Positions 18,087 to 27,113 are shown, counted from the first letter of the stretch. The stretch: 64,000 bases of DNA from Clostridia bacterium (GCA_017481595.1 JAFUOY010000040.1:46260-110259); one strand, 5' to 3'. A program made the numbers and translations. Notes: generated by a model from the sequence alone, not told the origin.

Positions 18087-18648
18087 ATTTTATCAGCAAG
18101 GAGTGATCACATATATCGCATCTTTGATTTTGTAAGGAATTCTCTTTTCCGCAGATCACGCAGGTGGCGGTTCTATGGGAGGAGGAAACGTGCTGTAAAT
18201 ACTTTGCGCCCTTTACATGATATACAGTATCTCCCACACTTATCTTTTCATAGATTTTAGCATCGGGCTTGCCTAAGTATACCGTTTTTCTTACTACTCT
18301 GCCGTCTGTCAGCTTAATGTCCGCCTCTATTTTCAATTTCGTTCTGAAATCGTTCATACGGGCAATAAAGCGTTCATCACTGTAAGCTCCCATTTCGCTA
18401 TGTACCTTTATTATAGTTCCCTGCCATGACCTGTCAAATATTACAAGAGGTATTCTTGTTACGATAGCGGGTATAAGAAGCAGAAGAATGTAAACTACTA
18501 TTCTGACAGTGGGATCTACCGACGCAAAGGCATCGTTACCGAATATAAGAAGCAAAGCACCCAAAATTAAGGTTGATAACGCCCACTTTTCTATTTTTGC
18601 GCCTCTTTTTGCGCTTGCGGTTTTTTCAACGTCGATCGGTATTTTCAT
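18085..18648 (-). CDS. Membrane protein with C-terminal zinc ribbon, unknown function
   Basis: The 187-residue protein has two hydrophobic segments (about residues 22-42 and 47-68), then a soluble beta-rich domain of about 75 residues, and a C-terminal CVICGKENSLQNQRCDIC motif with CxxC-x10-CxxC spacing typical of a zinc ribbon. The middle domain (LTDGRVVRKTVYLGKP, VGDTVYHVKGAKYL) looks like a small SH3-like or OB-like barrel, as in DUF7489-type or NfeD-like proteins, but no family is claimed. It is the last of three small same-strand genes (19360-18085) that all encode envelope proteins. GGGGGAAATT precedes the ATG. Confidence 0.7.
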   Translation of the reverse strand: MKIPIDVEKTASAKRGAKIEKWALSTLILGALLLIFGNDAFASVDPTVRIVVYILLLLIPAIVTRIPLVIFDRSWQGTIIKVHSEMGAYSDERFIARMNDFRTKLKIEADIKLTDGRVVRKTVYLGKPDAKIYEKISVGDTVYHVKGAKYLQHVSSSHRTATCVICGKENSLQNQRCDICDHSLLIK

Positions 18649-18665
18649 AATTTCCCCCGTTGTAA

Positions 18666-19061
18666 TTATTTTTCAAGCTCTTTTATTGAATCGTGATTTC
18701 CGTATACGAAAACATTGCCGTCCTTAAAGATATTGTAGGGTGTTTCTATATCAAGGAACCACATAAATTCCTTATCGGCGTCGGATTCCTTTTCAAATTC
18801 CATAACGTAGGCAAACGCTATTATACTACCGTCTTCACCGTAGCAATTGAATTGAGTCATTCTTAAGATTTTGCCCTCAAGCTCAAAGCCCTGATTCTTT
18901 TCCATCTGCGCCGTCACTGTCTTTAATTGCGTATCAGTCAGACTGAATCCCACCATATCAACGGTGAGGACCTCGACCGCATCCTCAAAGGTGACCCTTC
19001 CGCAGGAGGAAAGGGAAAGAAGCATAACTACTATTAAAGCCAAACAAATAATCTTTTTCAT
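18666..19061 (-). CDS. Small lipoprotein, unknown function
   Basis: The 131-residue protein begins MKKIICLALIVVMLLSLSSC, a lipoprotein signal with lipobox LSSC and Cys20 as the anchor. The mature part of about 110 residues is predicted to be alpha/beta and has an acidic character (VEFEKESDADKEFMW). No family was recognised. It lies between two membrane-protein genes on the same strand with gaps of 17 and 20 bases, so an operon is likely. Confidence 0.7.
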   Translation of the reverse strand: MKKIICLALIVVMLLSLSSCGRVTFEDAVEVLTVDMVGFSLTDTQLKTVTAQMEKNQGFELEGKILRMTQFNCYGEDGSIIAFAYVMEFEKESDADKEFMWFLDIETPYNIFKDGNVFVYGNHDSIKELEK

Positions 19062-19081
19062 TTTTTATCTCCTTCTTAATT

Positions 19082-19360
19082 TTATCTCCATAATATAAGT
19101 GCAAAAACAACGGACAACAAGCCCGATATGATAATGCCAAGGTTTACCGAAAATTCTGCAAAATAATCGTTGCAGGTAAGCTTATTGAGTTTTACAAGTG
19201 GGCTCTTAAATACAGAACCGAGAACGGATATGGCGCATACACCGTATACAATAAGATAGGAGTAATCAACAAATGGAGATTTTACTATCATTATTATAAT
19301 AACCGAAATAAAACATATAAGAGAGAAAATGCTGTTTTTTATAATTTTCATAATAATCAC
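19082..19360 (-). CDS. Small integral membrane protein, unknown function
   Basis: The 92-residue protein consists of three hydrophobic segments (about 8-26, 31-50 and 68-90) with a short polar stretch LNKLTCNDYFAE between the second and third. It was not recognised. It is the first gene of a three-gene envelope-protein operon. TATAAT with an extended TGG lies upstream (about 19397-19402), with a weak -35. GGGGTGATTATT precedes the ATG. Confidence 0.6.
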   Translation of the reverse strand: MIIMKIIKNSIFSLICFISVIIIMIVKSPFVDYSYLIVYGVCAISVLGSVFKSPLVKLNKLTCNDYFAEFSVNLGIIISGLLSVVFALILWR

Positions 19361-19479
19361 CCCATTATATTTGTTGATTCAATTATACCATTTGTAAGCA
19401 ATGAAATAAATAGCAAAAAGTGCAAAATAGTATTCTCTATTTTACAAAATTTGAGAAATAGAATCTTATATACATAACT

Positions 19480-19508
19480 GCGCCCTCCCGTAAATGTAGG
19501 GAGGGCGC
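19480..19508 (-). terminator. Hairpin after the phosphoglucomutase gene
   Basis: GCGCCCTCCC (19480-19489) pairs perfectly with GGGAGGGCGC (19499-19508). On the minus strand the T tract is weak, but the position 17 bases after the stop codon fits a terminator. Confidence 0.65.
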
Positions 19509-19524
19509 TTTATTATCAGTGTTA

Positions 19525-21201
19525 TCAGCCTTCGATAATCTTATTGATTATTGCTCTTCTTGACTCAAGAACCTTGGAAGCGTCTGCTTCGTTTTCACCT
19601 CTTACAGAGTAGTAAACCTTGATCTTGGGCTCTGTACCGGAGGGACGGATAGCGATCCAGGAGGAGTCTGCAAATACGAACTTAAGAACGTCGGACTTAG
19701 GAAGATCGTCAACACCCTTTTCGTAATCGTAAACTGTTACGATACCGTCCATAAGGGATGCGCCTGCTTCTCTCATAGCCTTCATAATAGCCTGAATCTT
19801 TTCAATGCCGTCAATTCCCTTAAGTGTGAAGGAATCGAGCTTATCAAGATAGTAGCCGTACTTTGCGTAGATGTCGTTCATAACGTCAACGAGAGTCTTG
19901 CCCTGGTTCTTATAGTAGGAAGCCATTTCGCAAATGAGCATAGAAGCAACAACTGCGTCCTTATCTCTTGCGTGTGTACCTACGAGGTAGCCGTAGCTTT
20001 CCTCATAACCGATAACGTACTCGCCGTTACCCTCGGTCTCAAACATATTCATCTTGTCGCCAATGAACTTAAAGCCTGTAAGAACCTCAATGATCTTACA
20101 GCCGTTAAGCTTTGCAACCTGTGCGCCAAGCTCACTTGTTACGATGGTCTTGATTACTGTGGACTTATCGTTGATCTTATCTCTGTTCATATTGATAACG
20201 TAGTCAACGAGGAGCGCGCCAACCTGGTTACCTGTAAAGAGCTTCATACCGTTGCCTGTGTTTACTGCGATACCAACACGGTCACAGTCGGGGTCAGTAC
20301 CGAGCATAATATCAGCGCCGATTTCCTCACAAAGCTTGCATCCAATGGAAAGCGCCTCTGCATTTTCGGGGTTGGGGGAAATTACTGTGGGGAAGTTACC
20401 GTCCTTCATTTCCTGCTCCTTAACTACCGTTACGTTGTAGCCAAGATCGCTAAGAACACGGCGTACGGGAACGTTACCTGTACCGTGGAGGGGGGAGTAA
20501 ACTATTTTAGCGCTCTTTTCACCGATATCGTGAGCCTGTGACTTAACTGCGTTGCAGAATGCATCAAGAACACAGGGGCAAATTGATTTTACAAGTCCGT
20601 TTGCTCTTGCTTCTGCTTCGTCTGCTACGGGAATTGATGTAATATCCTCAATAGCGTTTACGTAGGAAATGATCTTGTTAGCGTCGTCAATAAGAACCTG
20701 ACAGCCTGTTTCATCATATACCTTATAGCCGTTATATTCCTTGGGGTTGTGGCTGGCTGTAACAACGATACCGCCTACGCAGCCAAGCTCTCTTACCGTG
20801 AAGGAAAGAACGGGTGTGGGCTGAAGCTCGTCATAAAGATGGGCGGGAATACCTGCCGCCGCCATAACGAGAGCCGCCTCACGAGCGAAGGAATCGGAAT
20901 TGTTTCTTGAGTCGTAGCCGATTGCTACACCGCGAGAAACCTCCTTACCGTATTTATCGAGAAGGTAATTTGCAAAGCCGCGAGTTGCTTTTCTGATGAT
21001 ATATTTGTTCATACGGTTTGTACCTGCGCCCATTACGCCGCGAAGTCCGCCTGTACCGAACTCAAGATCTCTCCAGAAGCGATCCTCTATTTCCTTATCA
21101 TCAAGACCTGCATTAAGCTCGTCTCTTGTTTCCTTGTCAAAGAATTCATTTGTACGCCAAAGGTCATAGGTTTTAAGAATTTTTTCAGAAAGTGTTGCCA
21201 T
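19525..21201 (-). CDS. pgcA: Phosphoglucomutase / phosphomannomutase (alpha-PGM superfamily)
   Basis: The 558-residue protein has the four expected alpha-phosphohexomutase regions: GTGGLRGVMG at the start, the phosphoserine loop TASHNPKEYNGYK (Ser150), the metal loop GTDPDCDRVGI, the sugar loop GYEESYGYL and the phosphate-binding RPSGTEPKIKVY. Size and motifs match the bacterial PgcA type that interconverts glucose 1-phosphate and glucose 6-phosphate, supplying UDP-glucose and cell-wall sugars or admitting glycogen and disaccharide phosphorolysis products to glycolysis. It follows the aconitase gene by 60 bases on the same strand and could share its transcript, though the pathways are unrelated. 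Confidence 0.93.
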   Translation of the reverse strand: MATLSEKILKTYDLWRTNEFFDKETRDELNAGLDDKEIEDRFWRDLEFGTGGLRGVMGAGTNRMNKYIIRKATRGFANYLLDKYGKEVSRGVAIGYDSRNNSDSFAREAALVMAAAGIPAHLYDELQPTPVLSFTVRELGCVGGIVVTASHNPKEYNGYKVYDETGCQVLIDDANKIISYVNAIEDITSIPVADEAEARANGLVKSICPCVLDAFCNAVKSQAHDIGEKSAKIVYSPLHGTGNVPVRRVLSDLGYNVTVVKEQEMKDGNFPTVISPNPENAEALSIGCKLCEEIGADIMLGTDPDCDRVGIAVNTGNGMKLFTGNQVGALLVDYVINMNRDKINDKSTVIKTIVTSELGAQVAKLNGCKIIEVLTGFKFIGDKMNMFETEGNGEYVIGYEESYGYLVGTHARDKDAVVASMLICEMASYYKNQGKTLVDVMNDIYAKYGYYLDKLDSFTLKGIDGIEKIQAIMKAMREAGASLMDGIVTVYDYEKGVDDLPKSDVLKFVFADSSWIAIRPSGTEPKIKVYYSVRGENEADASKVLESRRAIINKIIEG

Positions 21202-21261
21202 ATTATTTCTCCTCTTCTTTTTTTAAAATATATGATTTATTGGTGCTTTGGATTACTTATA

Positions 21262-23181
21262 TTATTCGCCCTTAGTATATGCAAGAAGTCCGCCCTTTTT
21301 GATAATTTCCGTCTGACGATCCGTATAATTATACTCAAGAGGTATTTCAAGGTCTCTTACCTTCAATGTGATCTTACCGTTCTTCATACCCTCATAAAGG
21401 TTTTCAAGAACGAGAGTATCGTCCTGGTTAAGCTTATCGTAATCGTCGGGGTTAGCAAAGGTAAGGGGAAGGATACCTGCGTTGATAAGGTTATCTGTGT
21501 GGATTCTTGCAAAGCTCTTTGCAATTACTGCCTTTACGCCGAGATAAAGGGGTACGAGGGCAGCATGCTCACGGGAGGAGCCCTGTCCGTAGTTGGAGCC
21601 GCCAACTACGATATTGGACTTAAATTCCTTAGCGCGTGTTGCAAAGTTTTCGTCACATACCGCAAAGCAGAACTTGGAAAGGAAGGGAATGTTTGAACGG
21701 TAAGGAAGGATCTTTGCGCCTGCGGGCATAATGTGGTCTGTAGTAATATTGTCACCAACCTTAAGAGTAAGGTTAGCAGTTATCTTATCCTCAAGGGGAT
21801 GTGTTTCGGGGAAGGGCTTGATATTGGGACCGCGAAGCACCTCAATATCCTTTGCCTCCTCGGGGGATGCGGGCATAACCACAGCGCTGTCATCTATCTT
21901 GAACGCATCGGGCATTTCAACCTCCTCATATGCTCCAAGGGTTCTTGGGTCTGTGATATAGCCTGTAAGAGCTGAAGCAACTGCAACCTCGGGAGATACG
22001 AGATATACCTGCGCATCCTTGGTTCCGCTTCTGCCCTCAAAGTTACGGTTAAAGGTACGGAGAGATACGCCTGCGGAGTTGGGGGAGAAGCCCATACCGA
22101 TACAGGGTCCGCACGCGCACTCAAGAATTCTTGCGCCTGATGCAAGAATATCGGAAAGAGCGCCGCAATCAGCAAGCATTGAAAGAACCTGCTTTGATCC
22201 GGGAGATACGGAAAGGCTTACGCTATCGTCGATCTTTTTTCCCTTAAGCATTTTTGCAACTCTTAACATATCGCGAAGAGATGAGTTAGTGCAGGAGCCG
22301 ATACATACCTGGTCTACCTTAACACCCTTAAGCTCCTCTGCGCTCTTGATATTATCGGGGCTGTGAGGACAAGCAAGCAAGGGCTTAAGCTCAGAGAGGT
22401 TAATATCGATTATTCTGTCATATTCAGCATCGGGGTCGCTTGCAAGGGGAACGTACGCATCTCCTCTGCCCTGCGCCTCCAAGAATGATTTTGTAATTTC
22501 GTCTGAGGGGAATATGGATGTTGTAGCGCCAAGCTCAGTACCCATATTCGTAATAGTCGCTCTTTCGGGAACGGACAAGGTCTTAATGCCCTCTCCACCC
22601 CATTCTATAATCGCGCCTACGCCGCCCTTAACTGAAAGGATGCGAAGTATTTCAAGGCTTACGTCCTTTGCGCTTACCCAGGGCTGAAGCTTGCCCGTAA
22701 GGTTTACCTTAAACATTTTAGGCATCTTGATGTAGTATTCGCCGCCACCCATAGCAACCGCTACGTTAAGTCCGCCTGCGCCCATTGCAAGCATACCGAT
22801 ACCGCCCGCTGTGGGAGTATGGCTGTCGGAGCCGATAAGTGTCATACCCGGAACGCCAAAGCGCTCAAGATGTACCTGATGGCAGATACCGTTACCGGGG
22901 CGAGAAAATCTGATGCCATACTTCTTTGCTACGGACTGAATATATCTGTGGTCGTCCGCGTTTTCAAATCCGGACTGAAGTGTGTTGTGGTCTATGTACG
23001 CAACGGAGAGCTTAGTTCTTACTCTCTCAATGCCGATAGATTCAAATTCAAGGTACGCCATTGTACCCGTTGCATCCTGTGTAAGAGTCTGGTCAATGCG
23101 AAGGGCGATCTCCTCGCCTACCTTCATTTCACCAGAAACAAGATGCTCCTTAATAATTTTCTGTGCAATTGTAAGTCCCAT
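21262..23181 (-). CDS. acn: Aconitate hydratase
   Basis: The 639-residue [4Fe-4S] enzyme shows the aconitase motifs: GSDSHTPTAGGIGMLAMGAGG near residue 118, the cluster cysteines in VCIGSCTNSS and CACGPCIGMG, and the swivel domain GGSNYGQGSSREHAAL. It isomerises citrate to isocitrate. Length and the single-chain order fit the mitochondrial-type or putative aconitases of anaerobic Clostridia rather than the 890-residue AcnA/IRP form or the two-subunit isopropylmalate isomerase. It lies 17 bases downstream of the citrate-synthase-like gene, making a citrate-to-isocitrate module. An isocitrate dehydrogenase gene, the usual third member, is not in the window. Confidence 0.93.
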   Translation of the reverse strand: MGLTIAQKIIKEHLVSGEMKVGEEIALRIDQTLTQDATGTMAYLEFESIGIERVRTKLSVAYIDHNTLQSGFENADDHRYIQSVAKKYGIRFSRPGNGICHQVHLERFGVPGMTLIGSDSHTPTAGGIGMLAMGAGGLNVAVAMGGGEYYIKMPKMFKVNLTGKLQPWVSAKDVSLEILRILSVKGGVGAIIEWGGEGIKTLSVPERATITNMGTELGATTSIFPSDEITKSFLEAQGRGDAYVPLASDPDAEYDRIIDINLSELKPLLACPHSPDNIKSAEELKGVKVDQVCIGSCTNSSLRDMLRVAKMLKGKKIDDSVSLSVSPGSKQVLSMLADCGALSDILASGARILECACGPCIGMGFSPNSAGVSLRTFNRNFEGRSGTKDAQVYLVSPEVAVASALTGYITDPRTLGAYEEVEMPDAFKIDDSAVVMPASPEEAKDIEVLRGPNIKPFPETHPLEDKITANLTLKVGDNITTDHIMPAGAKILPYRSNIPFLSKFCFAVCDENFATRAKEFKSNIVVGGSNYGQGSSREHAALVPLYLGVKAVIAKSFARIHTDNLINAGILPLTFANPDDYDKLNQDDTLVLENLYEGMKNGKITLKVRDLEIPLEYNYTDRQTEIIKKGGLLAYTKGE

Positions 23182-23198
23182 TGCTATTGCCTCCTTGT

Positions 23199-24569
23199 TT
23201 ACAATGTTCCGTCTTTATAGAATTTAGCTATAAGCATTTCAAGCTCACCGTCGGAGATGGAGTTTTGTCTTTCGTTTTCGTACTCGTTGTCAACCCATTC
23301 CTTTATAGCGATAACCACGGGGCTGCGCTTATCAACCATTTCGTCGCCCTTAAGACGGTAATGCTCGTTTATCCAATAAGCAATTCCCGCAAGACCGGAG
23401 GTCTTTGTAATAAGAACTCCCGCAGGGCGGTTAAGGATCTTTTTAGTATCAAAAATATTGTATATTTCCTCATCCTTCATAAGTCCGTCTGCGTGGATGC
23501 CCGCGCGGGTAACGTTGAAGTTTGAGCCCACAAAGGGAGTCATTGGCGGAATTCTGTATCCCATTTCGTTATGGAAATAATCCGCAATATCGGTAATAAC
23601 CGTAGGATCCATTCCGTCAAAGCCGCCGCGGAAGCCCGCATACTCAAATACCATAGCCTCAAGGGGAATGTTACCCGTTCTTTCTCCTATACCGAGGAGG
23701 GAGCAGTTTACTGCGGATGCGCCGTAAAGCCAAGCCGCGCCCGCGTTTGTAACCGCCTTATAAAAATCGTTGTGGCCGTGCCATTCAAGCATTTCGCTTG
23801 GAATATCGGAATACTGCTGCAGGCCGTAAATAATACCCGGCACGCTGCGGGGAATAGCCACCTCGGGATAAGGCACGCCGTAGCCCATTGTATCACAGGC
23901 TCTTATCTTAACGGGGATCTTGGCATCCTCTGACATTTTTTCAAGCTCGTTAACAAAGGGAACTACAAAGCCGTAGAAGTCCGCGCGGGTTATGTCCTCA
24001 AGGTGACATCTTGGGCGAATACCCGCTTCAAAGGCGTCATATACTGCGGAGAGGTAGGTCTTTAACGCCTCGGAGCGCGACATCTTAAGCTTTTTGAAAA
24101 TGTGATAGTCGGAGGAGCTTACAAGAATACCCGTTTCCTTAATACCGAGATCGTGAACGAGCTTAAAATCCTCTTTATTGGCTCTTATCCACGTGGTGAT
24201 CTCGGGGAATTCAAGACCGAGATCCTGGCATCTTGCAATAGCTTCTCTATCCTTTTTACTGTATACAAAAAATTCTGTCTGACGAATAATACCCTTAGGA
24301 CCGCCAAGCTTGGACAGGTACTTGAAAAGCTGTACTATCTGCTCAACGGAATAAGGCTCCATTGACTGCTGACCGTCGCGGAAGGTGGTATCCGTTATCC
24401 ATATTTCCTTTGGCATATTTATGGGAACGCGTCTGTGGTTAAAGGGGATCCTCGGTATCTCGTCATAGCTGTAGATATCCCTGTACAGATTCGGCTCCGC
24501 TACGTCCTGAAGCTGATATTTATAGGTATCCTGCTCCAGCAAATTGGTTTTTTTAGAAATTTCTAACAT
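23199..24569 (-). CDS. Re-citrate synthase / homocitrate synthase family (DRE-TIM metallolyase)
   Basis: Residues about 60-340 form the DRE-TIM barrel with TDTTFRDGQQSM (the D-R-E substrate arginine and metal aspartate), ECHLEDITRADF-like HLEDITRADFYG and the metal-binding HGHNDFY (WHGHNDF). The family condenses acetyl-CoA with a 2-oxoacid. The adjacent aconitase, plus the wide use of Re-face citrate synthase in anaerobic Clostridia, makes Re-citrate synthase (oxaloacetate plus acetyl-CoA to citrate) the preferred call; homocitrate synthase remains possible. The ATG at 24569 (MLEISKKTN) has AGAGG upstream, whereas an earlier in-frame ATG at 24599 lies only about eight bases from the predicted transcript start and lacks a ribosome site. 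The product has 456 residues. Confidence 0.78.
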   Translation of the reverse strand: MLEISKKTNLLEQDTYKYQLQDVAEPNLYRDIYSYDEIPRIPFNHRRVPINMPKEIWITDTTFRDGQQSMEPYSVEQIVQLFKYLSKLGGPKGIIRQTEFFVYSKKDREAIARCQDLGLEFPEITTWIRANKEDFKLVHDLGIKETGILVSSSDYHIFKKLKMSRSEALKTYLSAVYDAFEAGIRPRCHLEDITRADFYGFVVPFVNELEKMSEDAKIPVKIRACDTMGYGVPYPEVAIPRSVPGIIYGLQQYSDIPSEMLEWHGHNDFYKAVTNAGAAWLYGASAVNCSLLGIGERTGNIPLEAMVFEYAGFRGGFDGMDPTVITDIADYFHNEMGYRIPPMTPFVGSNFNVTRAGIHADGLMKDEEIYNIFDTKKILNRPAGVLITKTSGLAGIAYWINEHYRLKGDEMVDKRSPVVIAIKEWVDNEYENERQNSISDGELEMLIAKFYKDGTL

Positions 24570-24613
24570 TGTGTATTGACCTCTTGGTAAGCTGAACATT
24601 TCTTTATTTATAT

Positions 24614-24642
24614 ATTATAACAAAAAAATAATGAGGTGTCAA
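24614..24642 (-). promoter_or_regulatory. Promoter of the citrate synthase-aconitase operon
   Basis: Minus strand TTGACA (24637-24642), 17-base spacer, TATAAT (24614-24619): a full consensus match. It sets the transcript start near 24607 and argues for the downstream ATG at 24569. Confidence 0.85.
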
Positions 24643-24690
24643 GAAAATATAAGCCATTTGCGTTAAATTCTAACCTTTGCACATTTGAGG

Positions 24691-24720
24691 TTGACATACG
24701 GTGCAAAAATTTGTTATAAT
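24691..24720 (+). promoter_or_regulatory. Promoter of the DUF1538-PII operon
   Basis: TTGACA (24691-24696), 18-base spacer, TATAAT (24715-24720). It overlaps the ATG at 24701, which therefore cannot be the start codon of the gene. Confidence 0.82.
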
Positions 24721-24757
24721 AAATAAAAATATGCTTCAAACGGAGTCAAGTTTAAAA

Positions 24758-26365
24758 ATGTTTAAATCAAAGAACCGAACAGCTCTTGTTCATATGCTAA
24801 AGGATTCGGTAAAATCGGTTCTTCCCGTTTCCTTGATCATACTCGTTCTGTGCTTTACCGTGGCGCCTATCGATATGTCCAGCTTTACGTCCTTTTTGTT
24901 TGGCTCGGTAATGATAATCGTTGGTATGGCGCTTTTCTCCCTCGGCGCAGAGATGTCAATGACGCCGATGGGTGAATACGTGGGCGCACAGATGACAAAA
25001 TCCAAAAAGATATTACTTATTATAGTTCTTTCCTTTGCGGTAGGATTTATGATAACCATGTCCGAGCCCGACCTTCAGATCCTTGCAAAATACGCCCCCT
25101 CAATCCCTACAACCGCTCTTATCGTGTGCGTATCCGCAGGTGTCGGCGCTTTTCTTGTGGTTGCGATGCTGAGAATCATTTTCGGTATCAAGCTTAAATA
25201 TCTTCTTATGGGCTTTTATCTTGTGGTATTTGTCCTTGCATTCTTCGTAAGCCCCGATTTCTGGGCTATCGCCTTTGATGCGGGGGGAGTTACAACGGGC
25301 CCTATGACAGTTCCCTTCATTATGGCTCTCGGTGTCGGTGTCGCTTCTATCCGCTACGACTCCAAGGGCGGCGGCGACTCATTCGGTCTTGTTGCTCTTT
25401 GCTCAGTAGGTCCTATTATGGCAGTTCTTATCCTCGGTCTTATCTGGGGCAGCGAGGGCGGACAGGGAGAGGTATTCAACAAGCTTGAATTTATTACCTC
25501 ACGTGATTTTGCATTTCATTACGTCAGTGAGCTTCCTCACTATTTTAAGGAAATAGCAATAGCGCTTTTACCCATAGTAATATTCTTCTTTATTTATCAA
25601 GCGATAGCAAAGCCCCTTTCCAAGAAAAAACTTACAAAGATCCTTGTAGGCGTGGCTTATACATATTTTGGTCTTGTGCTTTTTCTTACAGGCGCAAACG
25701 TAGGCTTTATGCCCGCAGGTAACCTTATAGGTAAGGCTCTTGGCGAAACGAATTATTCATTTATCGCTGTTCCCATCGGTATGGTGATCGGCTTCTTTAT
25801 CGTAGCGGCAGAGCCTGCCGTACAGATACTTCAGAAGCAGGTTGAGGATATTACCTCAGGCGCTATTCCCAAAAAGGCCCTTGGCTTTGCCCTTGAGATC
25901 GGCGTTGCCATCTCCGTTGGTATCGCTATTTTAAGAGCAATTACGGGTATTTCAATAATGTATCCCATTCTTATCGGATACGCCATCGCATTTATCCTTT
26001 CATTCTTTGTTCCCGAAATATTTACTTCCATAGCCTTCGACTCCGGCGGAGTTGCATCCGGTCCTATGACCGCCTGCTTCCTGCTCCCATTCTCAATGGG
26101 TATATGCGAGGCTACGGGCAATAACATAGTTACAGATGCCTTTGGTACCGTTGCAATGGTTGCTATGACTCCACTTATTGCCATTCAGATACTTGGTGTG
26201 GTTTACAAGATCAAGCTTAAGAAGGCTGAGCGAGAGGCGGCTATCGACGTTACAGAGGAAATTACAGAGCTCAATACGAGGGAAGACACAAAAGAGGTTG
26301 CCACCACGGATATGGAAAGCACCGCTTCTGCTACCTACGTTGACGCCGATATCATTGATTTTTAA
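24758..26365 (+). CDS. DUF1538 family multi-pass membrane protein
   Basis: The 535-residue protein is an internal duplication of a DUF1538 unit, with paired motifs SLGAEMSMTPMGEYVGAQ / TGANVGFMPAGNLIGKA, MSEPDLQILAKYA / AAEPAVQILQKQV and FDAGGVTTGPMTVPF / FDSGGVASGPMTACF. About twelve membrane segments are likely. The repeated acidic-proline (SEPDL, AEPAV) and GGVxxGPMT motifs in each half suggest a transporter with inverted or tandem repeats. The function is unproven. The start MFKSKNRT at 24758 is chosen because the promoter overlaps the earlier ATG at 24701 and GGAG lies 12 bases upstream. The next gene, 12 bases later, is a double PII protein, so the pair resembles an AmtB-GlnK type arrangement. 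Confidence 0.85.
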   Translation: MFKSKNRTALVHMLKDSVKSVLPVSLIILVLCFTVAPIDMSSFTSFLFGSVMIIVGMALFSLGAEMSMTPMGEYVGAQMTKSKKILLIIVLSFAVGFMITMSEPDLQILAKYAPSIPTTALIVCVSAGVGAFLVVAMLRIIFGIKLKYLLMGFYLVVFVLAFFVSPDFWAIAFDAGGVTTGPMTVPFIMALGVGVASIRYDSKGGGDSFGLVALCSVGPIMAVLILGLIWGSEGGQGEVFNKLEFITSRDFAFHYVSELPHYFKEIAIALLPIVIFFFIYQAIAKPLSKKKLTKILVGVAYTYFGLVLFLTGANVGFMPAGNLIGKALGETNYSFIAVPIGMVIGFFIVAAEPAVQILQKQVEDITSGAIPKKALGFALEIGVAISVGIAILRAITGISIMYPILIGYAIAFILSFFVPEIFTSIAFDSGGVASGPMTACFLLPFSMGICEATGNNIVTDAFGTVAMVAMTPLIAIQILGVVYKIKLKKAEREAAIDVTEEITELNTREDTKEVATTDMESTASATYVDADIIDF

Positions 26366-26377
26366 GGAGGTGACTGT

Positions 26378-27058
26378 ATGCAGAAAATGTATTTATTCAT
26401 AACAATAACAAACCGCGAGGACGGAAACGAATTTACTAATTTCTTTAACTCGAAGGAAATACCCGTCGTATACAGTACTCCTTGCAGAGGTACGGCAAAG
26501 AAAAGCATCCTTGACGTTTTCGGGATTGAGGAAAGCTTAAAGACCGTACACTATACGATAGTTACGGAAAACAAAAAGGAAGAGCTGCTTAAGTCTCTTA
26601 CAAAGGATATGGCAATCGACCTTCCCAACAGAGGAATTGCGGTAAGCATCCCTCTTTCAAGCATTGGAAGCAGACACGCCCTCGAGGCATTTGCCGACGG
26701 GCACCAGGATGACGAATCTAAAAACGAGGTGAAAGATATGACACAGTGTCAAACCGAGCTTATAGTTACAATTTGTGAAAAGGGCCATACGGAGCAGGTT
26801 ATGGATGCTGCCCGTGAGGCAGGCGCGGCAGGCGGTACCGTTATCCACGCAAAGGGTACGGGCGCTAAATATGCAAAATTCTTCGGACTTACTCTTGCCG
26901 ACGAGAAGGAAATGATCTATATCGTATCCTCCACGGAAAACAAGAAAAATATTATGACATCCATAATTCAGGGCGCAGGTCCTCATACCGATGCCCACGC
27001 AATCGTATTCTCTCTCCCCGTATCTGATACTGCGGGACTCAGAATATTTGACAAATGA
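26378..27058 (+). CDS. Double-domain PII-like signalling protein
   Basis: The 226-residue protein contains two ferredoxin-like PII units in tandem. The N-terminal half (1-115) runs from YLFITITNREDGNEF to NRGIAVSIPLSSIG; the C-terminal half (about 124-226) has ELIVTICEKGHTEQVMDAAREAGAAGGTVIHAKGTG, close to the PII B-loop and nucleotide-binding pattern, and ends IVFSLPVSDTAGL. PII proteins sense ATP, ADP and often 2-oxoglutarate, and block or tune membrane transporters. In the first half the GGTV-type loop is replaced by VVYSTPCRGTAKKS, so that site may be altered. A perfect AAGGAGGTGA precedes the ATG. It follows the DUF1538 membrane protein by 12 bases, its probable target. Confidence 0.82.
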   Translation: MQKMYLFITITNREDGNEFTNFFNSKEIPVVYSTPCRGTAKKSILDVFGIEESLKTVHYTIVTENKKEELLKSLTKDMAIDLPNRGIAVSIPLSSIGSRHALEAFADGHQDDESKNEVKDMTQCQTELIVTICEKGHTEQVMDAAREAGAAGGTVIHAKGTGAKYAKFFGLTLADEKEMIYIVSSTENKKNIMTSIIQGAGPHTDAHAIVFSLPVSDTAGLRIFDK

Positions 27059-27062
27059 TAAA

Positions 27063-27090
27063 TTATCCCCCGCAGGGCTGCGGGGGATAA
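27063..27090 (+). terminator. Terminator-like hairpin after the PII gene
   Basis: TTATCCCCCGCA (27063-27074), loop GGGC, TGCGGGGGATAA (27079-27090): perfect 12-base-pair stem. No U run follows, so partial read-through into the next gene is possible. Confidence 0.7.
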
Positions 27091-27113
27091 AATATACATA
27101 GAGGAGAAAAATT

